In this document: positions 24,719-34,635 of the stretch, piece by piece | Position numbering within the stretch: position 1 is the first letter of the stretch | How the letters are laid out: each line of letters opens with the position of its first letter | From: Xanthobacter sp. YC-JY1 | Lineage (GTDB): Bacteria > Pseudomonadota > Alphaproteobacteria > Rhizobiales > Xanthobacteraceae | DNA length: 64,000 nt | Direction: 5' to 3' | NCBI RefSeq assembly: GCF_021730305.1 | Contig: NZ_CP032674.1 | Location: 2,651,001 to 2,715,000, forward strand | Notes under the pieces: generated by a model | What the model saw: the letters and a program-made list of their open reading frames with translations, nothing else | Told to the model about the DNA's origin: nothing | Database searches by the model: none | Made by a program: the position numbers and the translations under genes

Positions 24719-26057
24719 TGGCCGCACGACTGCTCAAGTTTCCCGCGCTCAAGTTTCCCGCGCTCACGATCCCCGGCCGCTGCTGCTCGCCAATGCGCGG
24801 GTGATCGACCCCTCGCGCGGCGCGGACTTCCATGGCGACGTCTTCCTCGCCGACGGCGTGGTGAAGGACGCCGGCTTCGGCATCGCCGCCGCCGGCATTC
24901 CGGATGGCGCCGAGGTGGTGGAGTGCGCCGGGGCGGTGGTCGCGCCCGGCCTCGTGGACATGCGCGCCTTCGTGGGCGAGCCCGGTGCCGAGCATCGCGA
25001 GACGTTGGCCTCGGCCAGCCACGCGGCGGCGGCCGGCGGCGTCACCACCATCATCTGCCAGCCGGATACCGACCCGGCGGTGGACGATCCGGCCATCGTG
25101 GACTTCATCCTGCGCCGGGCGCGGGACACGGCGGTGGTGCGGGTGCATCCCATGGCCGCCATCACCAAGGGCCTCGAAGGCCACGAGATGACCGAGATCG
25201 GCCTGCTGCAGGCCGCCGGTGCCGTCGCCTTCACCGATGGCCACAAGTCCATCATGAACGCTCAGGTGCTGCGCCGCGCGCTCACCTATGCCCGCGACTT
25301 CGATGCCCTCCTCGTGCACCACACCGAGGATGCGTCCATGTCGCAGGGGGCGATGAACGAGGGCGCCTTCGCCTCCCGCCTCGGCCTCTCCGGCAATCCG
25401 AAGGCGGCCGAGACCATCATCCTCGAACGCGACGTGCGGCTCGTGGGCGCGGCGCGCTCGCGCTACCACGCGGCGGCGCTCACCTGTGCCGAATCGCTGG
25501 AGGTGCTGGAGCGGGCCAAGACCGCCGGGCTGCCGGTGACCGCCTCGGTCAGCATCAACCATCTCTCGTTCAACGAACTCGATATCGGCGCCTACCGCAC
25601 CTATTTCCGCCTTGCCCCGCCCCTGCGCGGGGAGGAGGACCGGCAGGCGCTGATCCGGGCGCTGGCCTCCGGCCTGCTGGATGTGGTGGTCTCCGACCAT
25701 CTGCCGCAGGATGTGGAGGGCAAGCGCCTGCCCTTCTCGGAAGCCGAGCCCGGCGCCATCGGGCTGGAGACCCTGCTCTCCGCCGCCCTGCGCCTTGTCC
25801 ATTCCGATCAGGTGGACCTCGTGAACCTGCTCGCCGCCTTGTCCACCCGGCCGGCGCAGATCCTGGGTCTGGATGCCGGAACGCTCCGGCCCGGCGCGGC
25901 GGCGGACGTGATCGTGTTCGATCCCGGCATGCCCTACGTGCTCGATCCCCGCTCGCTGAAGTCGCGCTGCCGGAACACGCCGTTCGACGAGGCCCGCCTC
26001 GACGGACGGGTGCTGCGTACCATCGTTGCCGGGCAGACCGTCTACGAATACGTTTGA
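24711..26057 (+). CDS. pyrC: Dihydroorotase-like protein (probably non-catalytic ATCase partner)
   Basis: A 448-residue class I dihydroorotase homologue. The expected metal-binding H-x-H motif (usually DxHxHLREPG) reads [10 protein letters not shown] at residues 83-92, so both His ligands are absent. Other family blocks remain: VHHTED, the SINHLSFNE segment and VVSDHLPQD. Equivalent degenerate proteins (PyrC'/PyrX type) serve as structural partners of PyrB in several proteobacteria, while a separate active PyrC does the chemistry. The start overlaps pyrB by 8 nt. A 15-nt tandem duplication (24733-24762) encodes the repeat [10 protein letters not shown] near the N-terminus. Confidence 0.88.
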   Translation: MRNGRTTAQVSRAQVSRAHDPRPLLLANARVIDPSRGADFHGDVFLADGVVKDAGFGIAAAGIPDGAEVVECAGAVVAPGLVDMRAFVGEPGAEHRETLASASHAAAAGGVTTIICQPDTDPAVDDPAIVDFILRRARDTAVVRVHPMAAITKGLEGHEMTEIGLLQAAGAVAFTDGHKSIMNAQVLRRALTYARDFDALLVHHTEDASMSQGAMNEGAFASRLGLSGNPKAAETIILERDVRLVGAARSRYHAAALTCAESLEVLERAKTAGLPVTASVSINHLSFNELDIGAYRTYFRLAPPLRGEEDRQALIRALASGLLDVVVSDHLPQDVEGKRLPFSEAEPGAIGLETLLSAALRLVHSDQVDLVNLLAALSTRPAQILGLDAGTLRPGAAADVIVFDPGMPYVLDPRSLKSRCRNTPFDEARLDGRVLRTIVAGQTVYEYV

Positions 26058-26115
26058 CCCACCGTGACCTGTGCCGTCCCGCCGCGGCGGCGCGGCGAGA
26101 CCGTTCGAGGTGCGC

Positions 26116-26721
26116 ATGCCTGATACCCCGCCCGCGCTCGTTCTGCTGATCGCCCTTGCGTTCGGCTACCTGCTCGGCTCGGTCCCGTTCGGGCTCATCC
26201 TCACCCGCTTCGCCGGCACCAAGGACCTGCGCTCCATCGGCTCCGGCAATATCGGCGCCACCAACGTGCTGCGCACCGGGCGCAAGGATCTCGCCGCCGC
26301 CACCCTGCTGCTGGATGCGCTGAAGGGCACCGCCGCCGTCCTCGTCGCCCGCCATTTCGCTGGCGAGACCGCCGCCATGGCGGCAGCTGTCGGCGCCTTT
26401 CTCGGCCACATCGCGCCGGTGTGGCTGCGCTTCAAGGGCGGCAAGGGCGTCGCGACCTTCCTCGGCGTCACCATCGGCCTGTTCTGGCCGGCCGCCATCG
26501 CCTTCGCGGTGGTGTGGCTGGGGGCGGCCTATTTCACGCGATATTCGTCGCTGTCCGCGCTCATGGCGTCGGTGGCCACCGTGGTTGCAGCCATGGCCCT
26601 CGGGAACAACAATCTGGCCGTGCTGCTCGCCGTGCTCGCCATCCTCCTGTGGCTGAAGCACCACGAGAACATCCGCCGGCTGCTGGAAGGCACCGAGGGC
26701 AAGATCGGCGCGAAGGGCTGA
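26116..26721 (+). CDS. plsY: Acyl-phosphate:glycerol-3-phosphate acyltransferase
   Basis: A 201-residue membrane enzyme that acylates glycerol-3-phosphate from acyl phosphate, starting phospholipid synthesis. Five to six membrane helices are visible. The conserved cytoplasmic loops are [28 protein letters not shown] (glycerol-phosphate site) and [15 protein letters not shown]. The ATG at 26116 has GAGG 5 nt upstream. Six nt separate it from dprA, and it follows pyrC by 58 nt; the cluster pyrB-pyrC-plsY-dprA-topA is recalled as common in the order. Confidence 0.94.
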   Translation: MPDTPPALVLLIALAFGYLLGSVPFGLILTRFAGTKDLRSIGSGNIGATNVLRTGRKDLAAATLLLDALKGTAAVLVARHFAGETAAMAAAVGAFLGHIAPVWLRFKGGKGVATFLGVTIGLFWPAAIAFAVVWLGAAYFTRYSSLSALMASVATVVAAMALGNNNLAVLLAVLAILLWLKHHENIRRLLEGTEGKIGAKG

Positions 26722-26727
26722 GGCGAC

Positions 26728-27876
26728 ATGGCGCGCGGCAGGGCAAGCGGTCCCGCCAGCGGGCCGGCGAAGGGCGAGTTGCTGGGGCCGGAGCAGCGCC
26801 GCGACTGGCTGCGGCTGATCCGCACCGAGAATGTCGGCCCGCGCACCTTCCGCGCCCTCATCAACCAGTTCGGCGGCGCCGGCGCGGCGCTGGAGGCCCT
26901 CCCCTCCCTCGCCCGGCGCGGCGGACGGCTGATGCCGCCCCACACCCCCACCCTCGCCGAAGTCGACGCTGAGCTGGAGGCGCACGCCCGCATGGGCGCC
27001 CGGCTGGTCGCTCTGGGCGAGCGCGATTATCCCCCCGCCCTTGCCGCTCTCGATGACGCGCCGCCCCTGATCTCCGTTCGCGGGGAGGCAGAGGTGCTGC
27101 GCCGGCCCATGGTCGGCATCGTCGGCGCCCGTAACGCCTCGGCCGCCGGGCGCACCTTCGCGGCGCGCCTCGCCCGTGACCTTGCGGCCGGGGGCTGGGT
27201 GGTGGTGTCCGGCCTTGCCCGCGGCATCGATGCGGCGGCTCACGAGGCCAGCCTCGACGGCGGCACCGTTGGCGTGTTCGCCGGCGGGCTGGCCAAGCCC
27301 TACCCGCCCGAAAACCTCGGCCTGATGGAAAAAGTGGCCGCGACAGGCGCCCTCGTCTCCGAGATGCCCATCGGCTGGGAGCCACGCGCCCGCGACTTCC
27401 CCCGCCGCAACCGTCTGGTTTCGGGCATGAGCCTCGGTGTCGTGGTGGTGGAGGCGGCGGAGCGGTCGGGCTCGCTCATCACTGCGCGGCTTGCCGCCGA
27501 GCAGGGACGCGAAGTGTTCGCCGTGCCCGGCTCACCGCTCGACCCCCGCGCGGGCGGCACCAACCGCCTGCTGAAGCGCGGCGCCACCCTCGTTACCGAG
27601 GCCGCCGATGTCATCGAGGTGCTCACCCCCATCGCCGGGCGGCGCGACGATCCGGTGGTGGAGGCGGAGGCGCCGTTCGTGCCGGCAGGGCCGGTGACGC
27701 CGGGGGACGATGCGCGCGCCCGGGTCATCTCGCTGCTCGGCCCGGTGCCGACGCCCATCGACGATCTGGTGCGCCTGTCCGGTTGCACCGTCGCGGAAGT
27801 CCAGATCGTGCTGCTGGAACTGGAACTCGCCGGCCGGCTGGACCGACCGGGGACAGGAAGGGTGGCGCTCAAATAG
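26728..27876 (+). CDS. dprA: DNA-processing protein DprA
   Basis: A 382-residue single-strand DNA-binding RecA loader for natural transformation. An N-terminal SAM-like helical region (about 20-75) is followed by the Rossmann-fold core: [34 protein letters not shown] and the [19 protein letters not shown] block with the FPxRNR motif. The C-terminal winged-helix DML1-type domain (about 315-380, [15 protein letters not shown]) is present. The gene overlaps nothing but follows plsY by 6 nt. comEC is also in the window (about 58-60 kb), so two competence genes are present, though neither proves competence. Confidence 0.94.
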   Translation: MARGRASGPASGPAKGELLGPEQRRDWLRLIRTENVGPRTFRALINQFGGAGAALEALPSLARRGGRLMPPHTPTLAEVDAELEAHARMGARLVALGERDYPPALAALDDAPPLISVRGEAEVLRRPMVGIVGARNASAAGRTFAARLARDLAAGGWVVVSGLARGIDAAAHEASLDGGTVGVFAGGLAKPYPPENLGLMEKVAATGALVSEMPIGWEPRARDFPRRNRLVSGMSLGVVVVEAAERSGSLITARLAAEQGREVFAVPGSPLDPRAGGTNRLLKRGATLVTEAADVIEVLTPIAGRRDDPVVEAEAPFVPAGPVTPGDDARARVISLLGPVPTPIDDLVRLSGCTVAEVQIVLLELELAGRLDRPGTGRVALK

Positions 27877-27887
27877 GCCGGGGGGCG

Positions 27888-28100
27888 CTAGCGCGGCTCG
27901 GCACCCGCGCTTCCCGGCCCCGCAGAGGAGACGCTGTCGGCCAGCGCGCGGGCCTCCTGACGCGCCATGTCGAGCACATAAGCGAGGGTACTGAACCCAT
28001 GGCTGCGGGCGAGACGTGACAATTCGGCGGCGATGGCGGCGACATAGGCGGCCGTCGCAGCGGCATCGCCGGCAATATCGACGGAAGACCGTTCGGTCAT
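27888..28100 (-). CDS. Small conserved hypothetical protein
   Basis: A 70-residue protein, probably two helices: TAAYVAAIAAELSRLARSHG then FSTLAYVLDMARQEA. This 'AAYVA-x2-AEL-x4-A-R-x-HG-x-xTLxYxLDMA' pattern is recalled as recurrent in Rhizobiales small proteins of unknown function. No signal peptide or membrane segment is visible. It is convergent with dprA (11 nt gap) and divergent from topA across a 330-nt region with an AT-rich core. Confidence 0.7.
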   Translation of the reverse strand: MTERSSVDIAGDAAATAAYVAAIAAELSRLARSHGFSTLAYVLDMARQEARALADSVSSAGPGSAGAEPR

Positions 28101-28432
28101 GTCGGTTCCAAAGCCCCCGTTTGGTATCAGAGCATGGTCTTAAAGATTGAGTTGGATTATGAAACATACTCTGGGTTGTACTTTACTCAAACCTGCCAGC
28201 GCGCCCTGATCCGGCGCACCATTTGACAGGCGCCCCTCGGCTCCCCATGTTGCGGCGCTCTCGGCGTCGCGGTCCGCTCTTGCTGGGGTGAGCGATCGCG
28301 ATCGGACGCCGGGCATCGGAGCCGGAGCTTCACGCTTCGCCCCCGGGGTGCCGAACGGCATCGCGGGATGCTCCCTCCCCTTTCCAAGGCCGCGCAATGG
28401 GGCGGCGGCCCTTGATTGAGACACGGTTCGTC
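28101..28432. other. Intergenic region between small ORF and topA
   Basis: A 332-nt region between divergent genes. The stretch 28141-28200 is only 23/60 G+C, which marks it as the probable promoter zone for one or both genes. The remaining part toward topA is GC-rich with no convincing ORF. No specific -35/-10 pair could be assigned with confidence. Confidence 0.5.
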
Positions 28433-31120
28433 ATGCAGGTCGTCATCGTCGAATCGCCGGCCAAGGCGAAGACGATCAACAAATATCTCGGTCCCGGCTA
28501 TGAGGTGATCGCCTCCTACGGCCACGTTCGCGACCTGCCGTCGAAGGACGGGTCGGTGGATCCGGATGCCGATTTCCGCATGCTGTGGGACGTGGACCCC
28601 AAGGCGCAGAAGCGGCTCAACGAGATCGCCGCCGCCGTAAAGGGGGCCGATGGCCTGATCCTCGCCACCGACCCGGATCGCGAAGGCGAGGCCATCTCCT
28701 GGCACGTGCTGGAGGTGCTCCGGCAGAAGAAGGCGCTCAAGAGCCAGAAGGTTGAGCGCGTCGTCTTCAACGCCATCACCAAGCAGGCGGTGCTGGAGGC
28801 GATGAAGTCGCCCCGCGCCATCGACAGCGCGCTGGTGGACGCCTATCTGGCCCGCCGCGCCCTCGACTATCTCGTGGGCTTCACCCTCTCCCCCGTGCTG
28901 TGGCGCAAGCTGCCCGGCGCCCGCTCGGCTGGCCGTGTGCAGTCGGTGGCGCTGCGCCTCGTCTGCGACCGCGAGCGAGAGATCGAGACCTTCGTCCGGA
29001 AGGAATACTGGTCCATCCTCGCCAAGCTGGCGACGCCGCGGAACGAGGAGTTCGAGGCGCGGCTTTCCGGTGCCGACGGCAAGAAGATCACCCGCCTCTC
29101 GGTGGGCACGGCGGAGGAGGCCAAGGCCTTCCGCGAAGCGCTGGACAGCGCGGCCTTCCGGGTGCGCTCCGTCGAAGCCAAGCCCATGAAGCGGCATCCC
29201 CAGCCGCCCTTCACCACCTCGACCCTGCAGCAGGAAGCGAGCCGCAAGCTCGGCCTCGCGCCGGCCCGCACCATGCAGATCGCGCAGCGCCTGTATGAGG
29301 GCGTGGACGTGGGCGGCGAGACGGTGGGCCTCATCACCTACATGCGAACTGACGGCGTGGACATGGCCCCCGAGGCCGTCGCCGCCACCCGCGATGCCAT
29401 CGGCAAGCAGTTCGGCCAGAAGTACCTGCCGGGGGTGCCGCGCAAGTACACCACCAAGGCCAAGAACGCGCAGGAGGCCCACGAGGCCATCCGCCCGACC
29501 GACCCCTCGCGTCATCCGCGCGACGTGGCCCGCTATCTCGATGGCGAGCAGGCCAAGCTCTATGAGCTGATCTGGATCCGCACGGTCGCGAGCCAGATGG
29601 AATCGGCCGAGCTGGAGCGCACCACGGCGGATATCGAGGCGAAAGCCGGTGCCCGCACGCTTGACCTCACCGCCACCGGCACCGTGGTCAAGTTCGACGG
29701 CTTCCTCACCCTCTACCGCGAGGGCAAGGACGACGAGGACGACGACGAGGAGGGCCGTCGCCTTCCGGCCATGAGCGCCAACGAGGCGCTGGCCAAGCGC
29801 GACATCTCCACCACCCAGCACTTCACCGAGCCGCAGCCGCGCTATTCGGAAGCCTCGCTGGTGAAGCGCATGGAAGAGCTGGGCATCGGCCGGCCGTCCA
29901 CCTATGCCGCCGTGCTCGCGGTGCTGCGCGACCGCGAATATGTGAAGCTCGACAAGAAGAAGCTGGTGCCGGAGGACAAGGGCCGGCTCGTCACCGCCTT
30001 CCTCGAAAGCTTCTTCAAGCGCTACGTGGAATACGACTTCACCGCCGATCTCGAGGAGAAGCTCGACGAGGTCTCGGCCGCGGAACTCGACTGGAAGGAG
30101 GTGCTGCGCGCCTTCTGGCAGGATTTCCACGCGGCCATCGAGGCCACCAAGGATCTGCGCGTGTCGCAGGTGCTCGACGCCCTCGACGAGATGCTGACCG
30201 CCCACATCTTCCCCCCGCGGGAGGATGGCACCGACCCGCGCCTGTGCCCCACCTGCGGCACCGGCCGGCTCTCGCTGAAGATGGGCAAGTTCGGCGCCTT
30301 CATCGGCTGCTCCAACTATCCCGAGTGCCGCCACACCCGTCCGCTCACCGGCGACAATCCGCAGGAGGGCGACGGCACCCGCGTGCTCGGCCTCGATCCG
30401 GACTCGGGCGAGGAAGTCACCATCCGCTCCGGCCGCTTCGGCACCTATCTCCAGCTCGGTGAGGGCAAGGAGGGGGAGAAGCCCAAGCGCTCGTCCCTGC
30501 CCAAGGGCCTCGCCCCGGCGGACGTGGACCTTGAAACCGCGCTGAAGCTGCTCTCCCTGCCGCGGGAGATCGGCCTCCATCCGGAGGATCGCGAGCCGAT
30601 CCTTGCCGGCATCGGGCGCTATGGACCCTATGTCCAGCACGGGCGCACCTACGCCAATATCGAGGACGGCGACGACATCCTCGCCATCGGCCTCAACCGG
30701 GCGGTGGCGCTGATTGCAGAGAAGCAATCGAAGGGTCGTGGCGGGCGCGGCGGCACGCCGGCCGGGCGGGTCGTCGGCGATCATCCTACGCTGGGCGGGC
30801 CGATCACCGTGCGTCCGGGCCGCTTCGGGCCTTACGTGAACCACGGCAAGGTCAACGCGACCCTGCCCAAGTCCACCGATCCCGAAGCGCTGACGCTGGA
30901 ACAGGCGGTGCAGCTCATCGACGCCAAGGCGGCCTCGTCTCCGGCCAAGCCCGCGCGTGGCGCCCGCAAGGCGGCGGCCGGCGATAACGGCGAGAAGGCC
31001 GCGCCGAAAAAGGCGGCGGCGAAGAAGCCTGCCGCCAAGAAGACGGCGACCAAGGCTGCGGCCCCCAAGAAGCCTGCCGCCAAGAAGGCGGCGGCCAGCA
31101 AGCCCGACGCGGCGGAGTAG
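28433..31120 (+). CDS. topA: DNA topoisomerase I
   Basis: Type IA topoisomerase relaxing negative supercoils, 895 residues. The Toprim domain begins MQVVIVESPAKAKTI and contains TDPDREGEAISWH. The catalytic Tyr is Tyr303 in GLITYMRTDG. One complete C4 zinc finger is visible (Cys605, Cys608, Cys626, Cys632), followed by several topo_C_Rpt-type repeats with the motif G-R-(F/Y)-G-x-Y. The last 50 residues are a Lys/Ala/Pro-rich tail of AAKK-type repeats, common in alphaproteobacterial TopA. The ATG at 28433 matches the family start; a 12-codon in-frame extension is spurious. Confidence 0.96.
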   Translation: MQVVIVESPAKAKTINKYLGPGYEVIASYGHVRDLPSKDGSVDPDADFRMLWDVDPKAQKRLNEIAAAVKGADGLILATDPDREGEAISWHVLEVLRQKKALKSQKVERVVFNAITKQAVLEAMKSPRAIDSALVDAYLARRALDYLVGFTLSPVLWRKLPGARSAGRVQSVALRLVCDREREIETFVRKEYWSILAKLATPRNEEFEARLSGADGKKITRLSVGTAEEAKAFREALDSAAFRVRSVEAKPMKRHPQPPFTTSTLQQEASRKLGLAPARTMQIAQRLYEGVDVGGETVGLITYMRTDGVDMAPEAVAATRDAIGKQFGQKYLPGVPRKYTTKAKNAQEAHEAIRPTDPSRHPRDVARYLDGEQAKLYELIWIRTVASQMESAELERTTADIEAKAGARTLDLTATGTVVKFDGFLTLYREGKDDEDDDEEGRRLPAMSANEALAKRDISTTQHFTEPQPRYSEASLVKRMEELGIGRPSTYAAVLAVLRDREYVKLDKKKLVPEDKGRLVTAFLESFFKRYVEYDFTADLEEKLDEVSAAELDWKEVLRAFWQDFHAAIEATKDLRVSQVLDALDEMLTAHIFPPREDGTDPRLCPTCGTGRLSLKMGKFGAFIGCSNYPECRHTRPLTGDNPQEGDGTRVLGLDPDSGEEVTIRSGRFGTYLQLGEGKEGEKPKRSSLPKGLAPADVDLETALKLLSLPREIGLHPEDREPILAGIGRYGPYVQHGRTYANIEDGDDILAIGLNRAVALIAEKQSKGRGGRGGTPAGRVVGDHPTLGGPITVRPGRFGPYVNHGKVNATLPKSTDPEALTLEQAVQLIDAKAASSPAKPARGARKAAAGDNGEKAAPKKAAAKKPAAKKTATKAAAPKKPAAKKAAASKPDAAE

Positions 31121-31148
31121 CCACCGCGTCCATCCGGCCGGGGCAGCG

Positions 31149-32648
31149 TCAGACGATGCTGCCCTCGCCTTCGCTGGCATGGACAGAGCTGCGCAGCGGC
31201 CGCTCCGGCAGGAAGACCAGCGCCACGGCCGCCAGCGCCGCCAGCACCGAAACGGTGGCGAACACCCGGCTGAACGCGCCCGAGAGGCGCGCCGGATCCG
31301 CGCTGCGCGCCAGGCTCTCGATATCCCCTGCCCCAACTCCGGCGAGCGCCGCGAGCAGCACGGCGCCCAGCACCGCCACCGCCAGCGCGCCGCCGAGCTG
31401 GCGGAAGAAGGTCATGACGCCCGTGGTGGTGCCCATGAGATGCGGCTGCACGGCATTCTGGATGGACACCGTGCACACCGGCAGCGCCGTGCCCATGCCC
31501 ACGCCGATGACGGCGAACAGCGCCAGGACGAGCACGAGCGGCATCGCCGGCGCCAGGGCGATGGCGAGCAGCCCGCCGGCGGAGAGCGCCAGCCCGCCGA
31601 TGGCCGGCCGCTTGTAGTGGACAAGCCGCGCCATGGCGCGGCCGGAGAGCATGGCGCCTATCACCACGCCGCCCATCACCGGAATGAGGCCGAGGCCCGA
31701 CTGGGTGGCGGAGAGCCCGCGCGCCGTCTCGAAATAGAGCGGCACAAAGATGGACAGGCCGACCATGCCCCCGAATGCGAGGAAGGAGGCGATCATGCCT
31801 CGCCCCACCACCTTGTCGGCGAGAAGCCCGAGGGGCAGGAACGGCTCCTCCGCCCGCCGCATCCGCCAGATGAACAGGCCTACAAAGACGGCGGTGCCGG
31901 CGAACAATGCGAGGATGAGCGGTGAGCCCCAGGGCACGCGCACGCCGCCCCAGCCGAGGGCAAGCAGCAGCATCAGGCTCGCCACCGCCATCAGCGCCGC
32001 GCCCAGATAGTCCATGGCGTGGCGGCGCTCGTGGCGCGGCAGGTCGCGCAGCCGCCGCTCGGTGATGAGCAGTGCCGCAAGGCCGATGGGCAGATTGACC
32101 CAGAAGATGAGGGTCCAGTTGAGATATTGGGCGAAAAGGCCGCCCAGCACCGGGCCGGCGATGCTGGAGGCGGCGAACACCCCGGCGATCTGGGCCTGAT
32201 AGCGCCCCCGCTCCCGTGGCGAGACCAGATCGGCGATGATGGTTTGCGATAGGGAGATGAGTCCCCCGCCGCCCAGTCCCTGAACCGCCCTCGCGATGAT
32301 GAGGGCAAGCAGGTTGGGCGCCAGCGCGCAGGCCACGGACGCGGCCGAGAACACCGCCACGGCGGTGAGCAGCATCATCCGCCGCCCATGAATGTCGCTC
32401 AGCTTGCCGTAGAGCGGCGTCGCCACCGTCGCCGCGAGCAGATAGGCGGTGACCACCCAGGAGAGGTTGGCGAAGTCGCCGAACGCATCGCCGATGGTGG
32501 GCAGGGCCGTCGCCACGATGGTCTGGTCCAGCGCGCCGAGCAGCATCGCCAGCATCAGCCCGAAGATGATGCGGCGGATCTCGGCGTGGCTGGGTGGGGT
32601 CTTCGCCCCGGACGAAGCGTGGGGCGACTGCGGATCGATCTGGTGCAT
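31149..32648 (-). CDS. DHA2-family (EmrB/QacA-like) MFS drug exporter
   Basis: A protein of about 499 residues with about 14 hydrophobic helices, the layout of the DHA2 proton-drug antiporters. Signatures are LGALDQTIVATALPTIGDAF in helix 1, GKLSDIHGRRMML (motif A) and VFAASSIAGPVLGGLFAQ (motif C, antiporter motif). The ATG at 32648 is preferred over one at 32738 because the extra 30 residues are Arg/Pro-rich and unlike the family, but neither has a clear ribosome site. No adjacent membrane-fusion protein or regulator gene is seen, so the substrate remains open. Confidence 0.87.
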   Translation of the reverse strand: MHQIDPQSPHASSGAKTPPSHAEIRRIIFGLMLAMLLGALDQTIVATALPTIGDAFGDFANLSWVVTAYLLAATVATPLYGKLSDIHGRRMMLLTAVAVFSAASVACALAPNLLALIIARAVQGLGGGGLISLSQTIIADLVSPRERGRYQAQIAGVFAASSIAGPVLGGLFAQYLNWTLIFWVNLPIGLAALLITERRLRDLPRHERRHAMDYLGAALMAVASLMLLLALGWGGVRVPWGSPLILALFAGTAVFVGLFIWRMRRAEEPFLPLGLLADKVVGRGMIASFLAFGGMVGLSIFVPLYFETARGLSATQSGLGLIPVMGGVVIGAMLSGRAMARLVHYKRPAIGGLALSAGGLLAIALAPAMPLVLVLALFAVIGVGMGTALPVCTVSIQNAVQPHLMGTTTGVMTFFRQLGGALAVAVLGAVLLAALAGVGAGDIESLARSADPARLSGAFSRVFATVSVLAALAAVALVFLPERPLRSSVHASEGEGSIV

Positions 32649-32788
32649 CAGGGGAATCGAACGACGGCGGAGGGACGCCCATGGGTCGCCCGTTGCCGAC
32701 CGATTGCAAGGCCGACGCGACGGAAGGGGCACCCCCATCCGCTCCGGCCCAGCTTCACGAGTACGTGAAGGCGCACCCCAGGCTCGCC

Positions 32789-33961
32789 CTACGCGACCGC
32801 GGCGATGGGGCTGCCCTCGGGCGCGTCGGCGGCATTCTCACCACGGCCCGGCGGCACCTCCTCGGTGACGGTCTCCGGCACCGGATCGGCTTCCACCTGC
32901 CGGTGGACCAGACTGTGGATGAAGCCGACCTTCTCGATCACGCCCGGGCCGAGGATGAACGGATAGGCATCCGACATGCCGAGGCAGCGATTGAGATTGT
33001 TCAGCGCGAACGAGATGGGTAGCCAGGAATCCACCATCTGCTGGATGGCGCAGGCGCGGTAGGGGTTGAAGTCCACCTCCGCCCCGAGTTCGCCCGTACG
33101 GTCCAGCCGCGGCTGCACCCGGATGCCGAACGCGCCGGCCATCTCCAGCGTATCCACGATGTGGATGTAGTGCTTGAAGGTCTCGGCGAAGTCCTCCCAC
33201 GGATGCGCCGTGGCATAGGCGGAGACGTGGTTCATCTGCCAGTCGGGCTTGGGGCCATTGGCGTAATAGGCCTGCAGGGCCTCGCCATAATCCTCCGTCT
33301 CGTCGCCGAAGAGGGCGCGGAAGGCCTGCAGGCGGCCCGCGTCGCGCACCAGCCTGTTCCAGTAATAATGCCCCGTCTCATGCCGGAAATGGCCGAGCAG
33401 GGTGCGGTAGAGCTCGCCCAGTTCGCCCTTGCGGTGCTCGCGCTCGGCGTCATCCGCCTCGGCGAGGGCGATGGTGATGAGGCCCTCATCGTGGCCGGTC
33501 ATGACTTTGGGAGCCGAGCCGTCCGGCGCGTCGGCAAGAAATTCGAAGCAGAGGCCGCCCTCACGATCCTCATTGCTTTCCAGCGGCAGGTTGAGGCGCA
33601 GCAGGGAATAGACCAGCCGGTGCTTCGCCACCTCCACCTTGCGCCACTTGCGCAGGTTTTCGGGCACCGTGAGATCGGGCACCGTGCGGTTGTGGCGGCA
33701 GGCGAGGCAGAATTCGCCCTCCTCCTCCGCCGGCATCAGCCAGTTGCAGGCATCGAGCGCAGCATTGGCGCAGAAGCGGTAGCGCTGCTCGCCACCGCGG
33801 CCGATGGCGCGCCACACGCTGCTCTCGGCATCCCCCTCCCGCTCCAGCGGCACCAAAGCGTTGGCTTGCGGGATGTAGCCGAGATCGTGGCCGCACTTCT
33901 CGCAGCGGCGGTTTTCGAAATACAGGAGCTGATCGCAGGCGGCACAGCGAAACAGGCGCAT
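32789..33961 (-). CDS. Putative zinc-binding metallopeptidase (Peptidase_Mx/DUF2248-like)
   Basis: A 390-residue soluble protein. The N-terminus has a zinc-ribbon with Cys6, Cys9, Cys20 and Cys23 (CAACD and CEKCG), and a second Cys cluster occurs near CNW...CLAC. A gluzincin-like HETGH motif lies at residues 194-198 within LLGHFRHETGHYYW, with an acidic DFAETFKHYIHIVDT region downstream that could supply further ligands. This matches the family often labelled putative zinc-binding peptidase. GGGGGGAG lies 7-8 nt before the ATG. It is monocistronic; its natural substrate is unknown. Confidence 0.82.
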   Translation of the reverse strand: MRLFRCAACDQLLYFENRRCEKCGHDLGYIPQANALVPLEREGDAESSVWRAIGRGGEQRYRFCANAALDACNWLMPAEEEGEFCLACRHNRTVPDLTVPENLRKWRKVEVAKHRLVYSLLRLNLPLESNEDREGGLCFEFLADAPDGSAPKVMTGHDEGLITIALAEADDAEREHRKGELGELYRTLLGHFRHETGHYYWNRLVRDAGRLQAFRALFGDETEDYGEALQAYYANGPKPDWQMNHVSAYATAHPWEDFAETFKHYIHIVDTLEMAGAFGIRVQPRLDRTGELGAEVDFNPYRACAIQQMVDSWLPISFALNNLNRCLGMSDAYPFILGPGVIEKVGFIHSLVHRQVEADPVPETVTEEVPPGRGENAADAPEGSPIAAVA

Positions 33962-34167
33962 GATGGGTCTCCCCCCAAGCCAGCGGCCGTCCTTGTACGA
34001 CGCCCGCCCGGGTGGCTCATGAACCCGGGGAACGCCGCGCGGTTCCCCGTTCACCGCTGGCTTAAGCGAGAAAGTGGGCCTTTCGCCTGCCCAAGTCCAT
34101 TTCGCGCCTGCGAAACGCGCTTCGGGCGGGGATGACGGGTCGTCCGCCGCGCGGCATGATCCCTTCC

Positions 34168-34635
34168 ATGAGCAGCCGCAAAGACCTCACCGCCCTCTTC
34201 ACCATCGGCTACGAGCAATCCACCCCCTCGGCCTTCCAGGCCGCGCTGGATGAGGCGAAGGTGGGCCTGCTGGTGGATGTGCGCGCCGTCGCGGCGTCAC
34301 GCCGGCCGGGCTTCTCCAAGACCGCGCTGGCGGCGGGCATCGCCGAGCACGGCGTCGCCTATGTCCACCTGCGGGCGCTGGGCACGCCCAAGGAGGGCCG
34401 GCTCGCGGCGCGCAGCGGCGACCATGACGGCCTGATGCGCATCTACGACGCCCACCTCGCCTCCGATCCCGCCAAGGCGGCGCTGGAGGAATTGGCGGAG
34501 CTGGCGCAGGGCCGGCGCATCTGCCTCATGTGTTTCGAGCGCCATGTGGAGGGGTGCCACCGGCTGCGGCTGGCGCAATTCCTGTGCGAGCGGCTGGACC
34601 TCGACGTCACGCACCTTCAGCCGGCGCCGTTCTGA
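34168..34635 (+). CDS. DUF488 family protein
   Basis: A protein of about 155 residues of the DUF488 family, recognised by LFTIGYEQSTPSAF at the start, VGLLVDVRAVAASRRPGFSK in the middle and the C-terminal LMCFERHVEGCHRLRLA signature with two conserved cysteines. Biochemical function is not established; the fold is Rossmann-like and some members have been linked to nucleic acid or glycan contexts. Start codons at 34132, 34156 and 34168 are all in frame; 34168 is taken as the family-like start. The 3' end overlaps the convergent molybdopterin-binding gene by 29 nt. Confidence 0.82.
   Translation: MSSRKDLTALFTIGYEQSTPSAFQAALDEAKVGLLVDVRAVAASRRPGFSKTALAAGIAEHGVAYVHLRALGTPKEGRLAARSGDHDGLMRIYDAHLASDPAKAALEELAELAQGRRICLMCFERHVEGCHRLRLAQFLCERLDLDVTHLQPAPF

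Noticed and set aside
28187-31336. 1049-codon minus-strand open frame opposite topA
   Set aside because: Antisense to topA in the codon-position-matched frame. The composition is low-complexity and no domain is recognisable.
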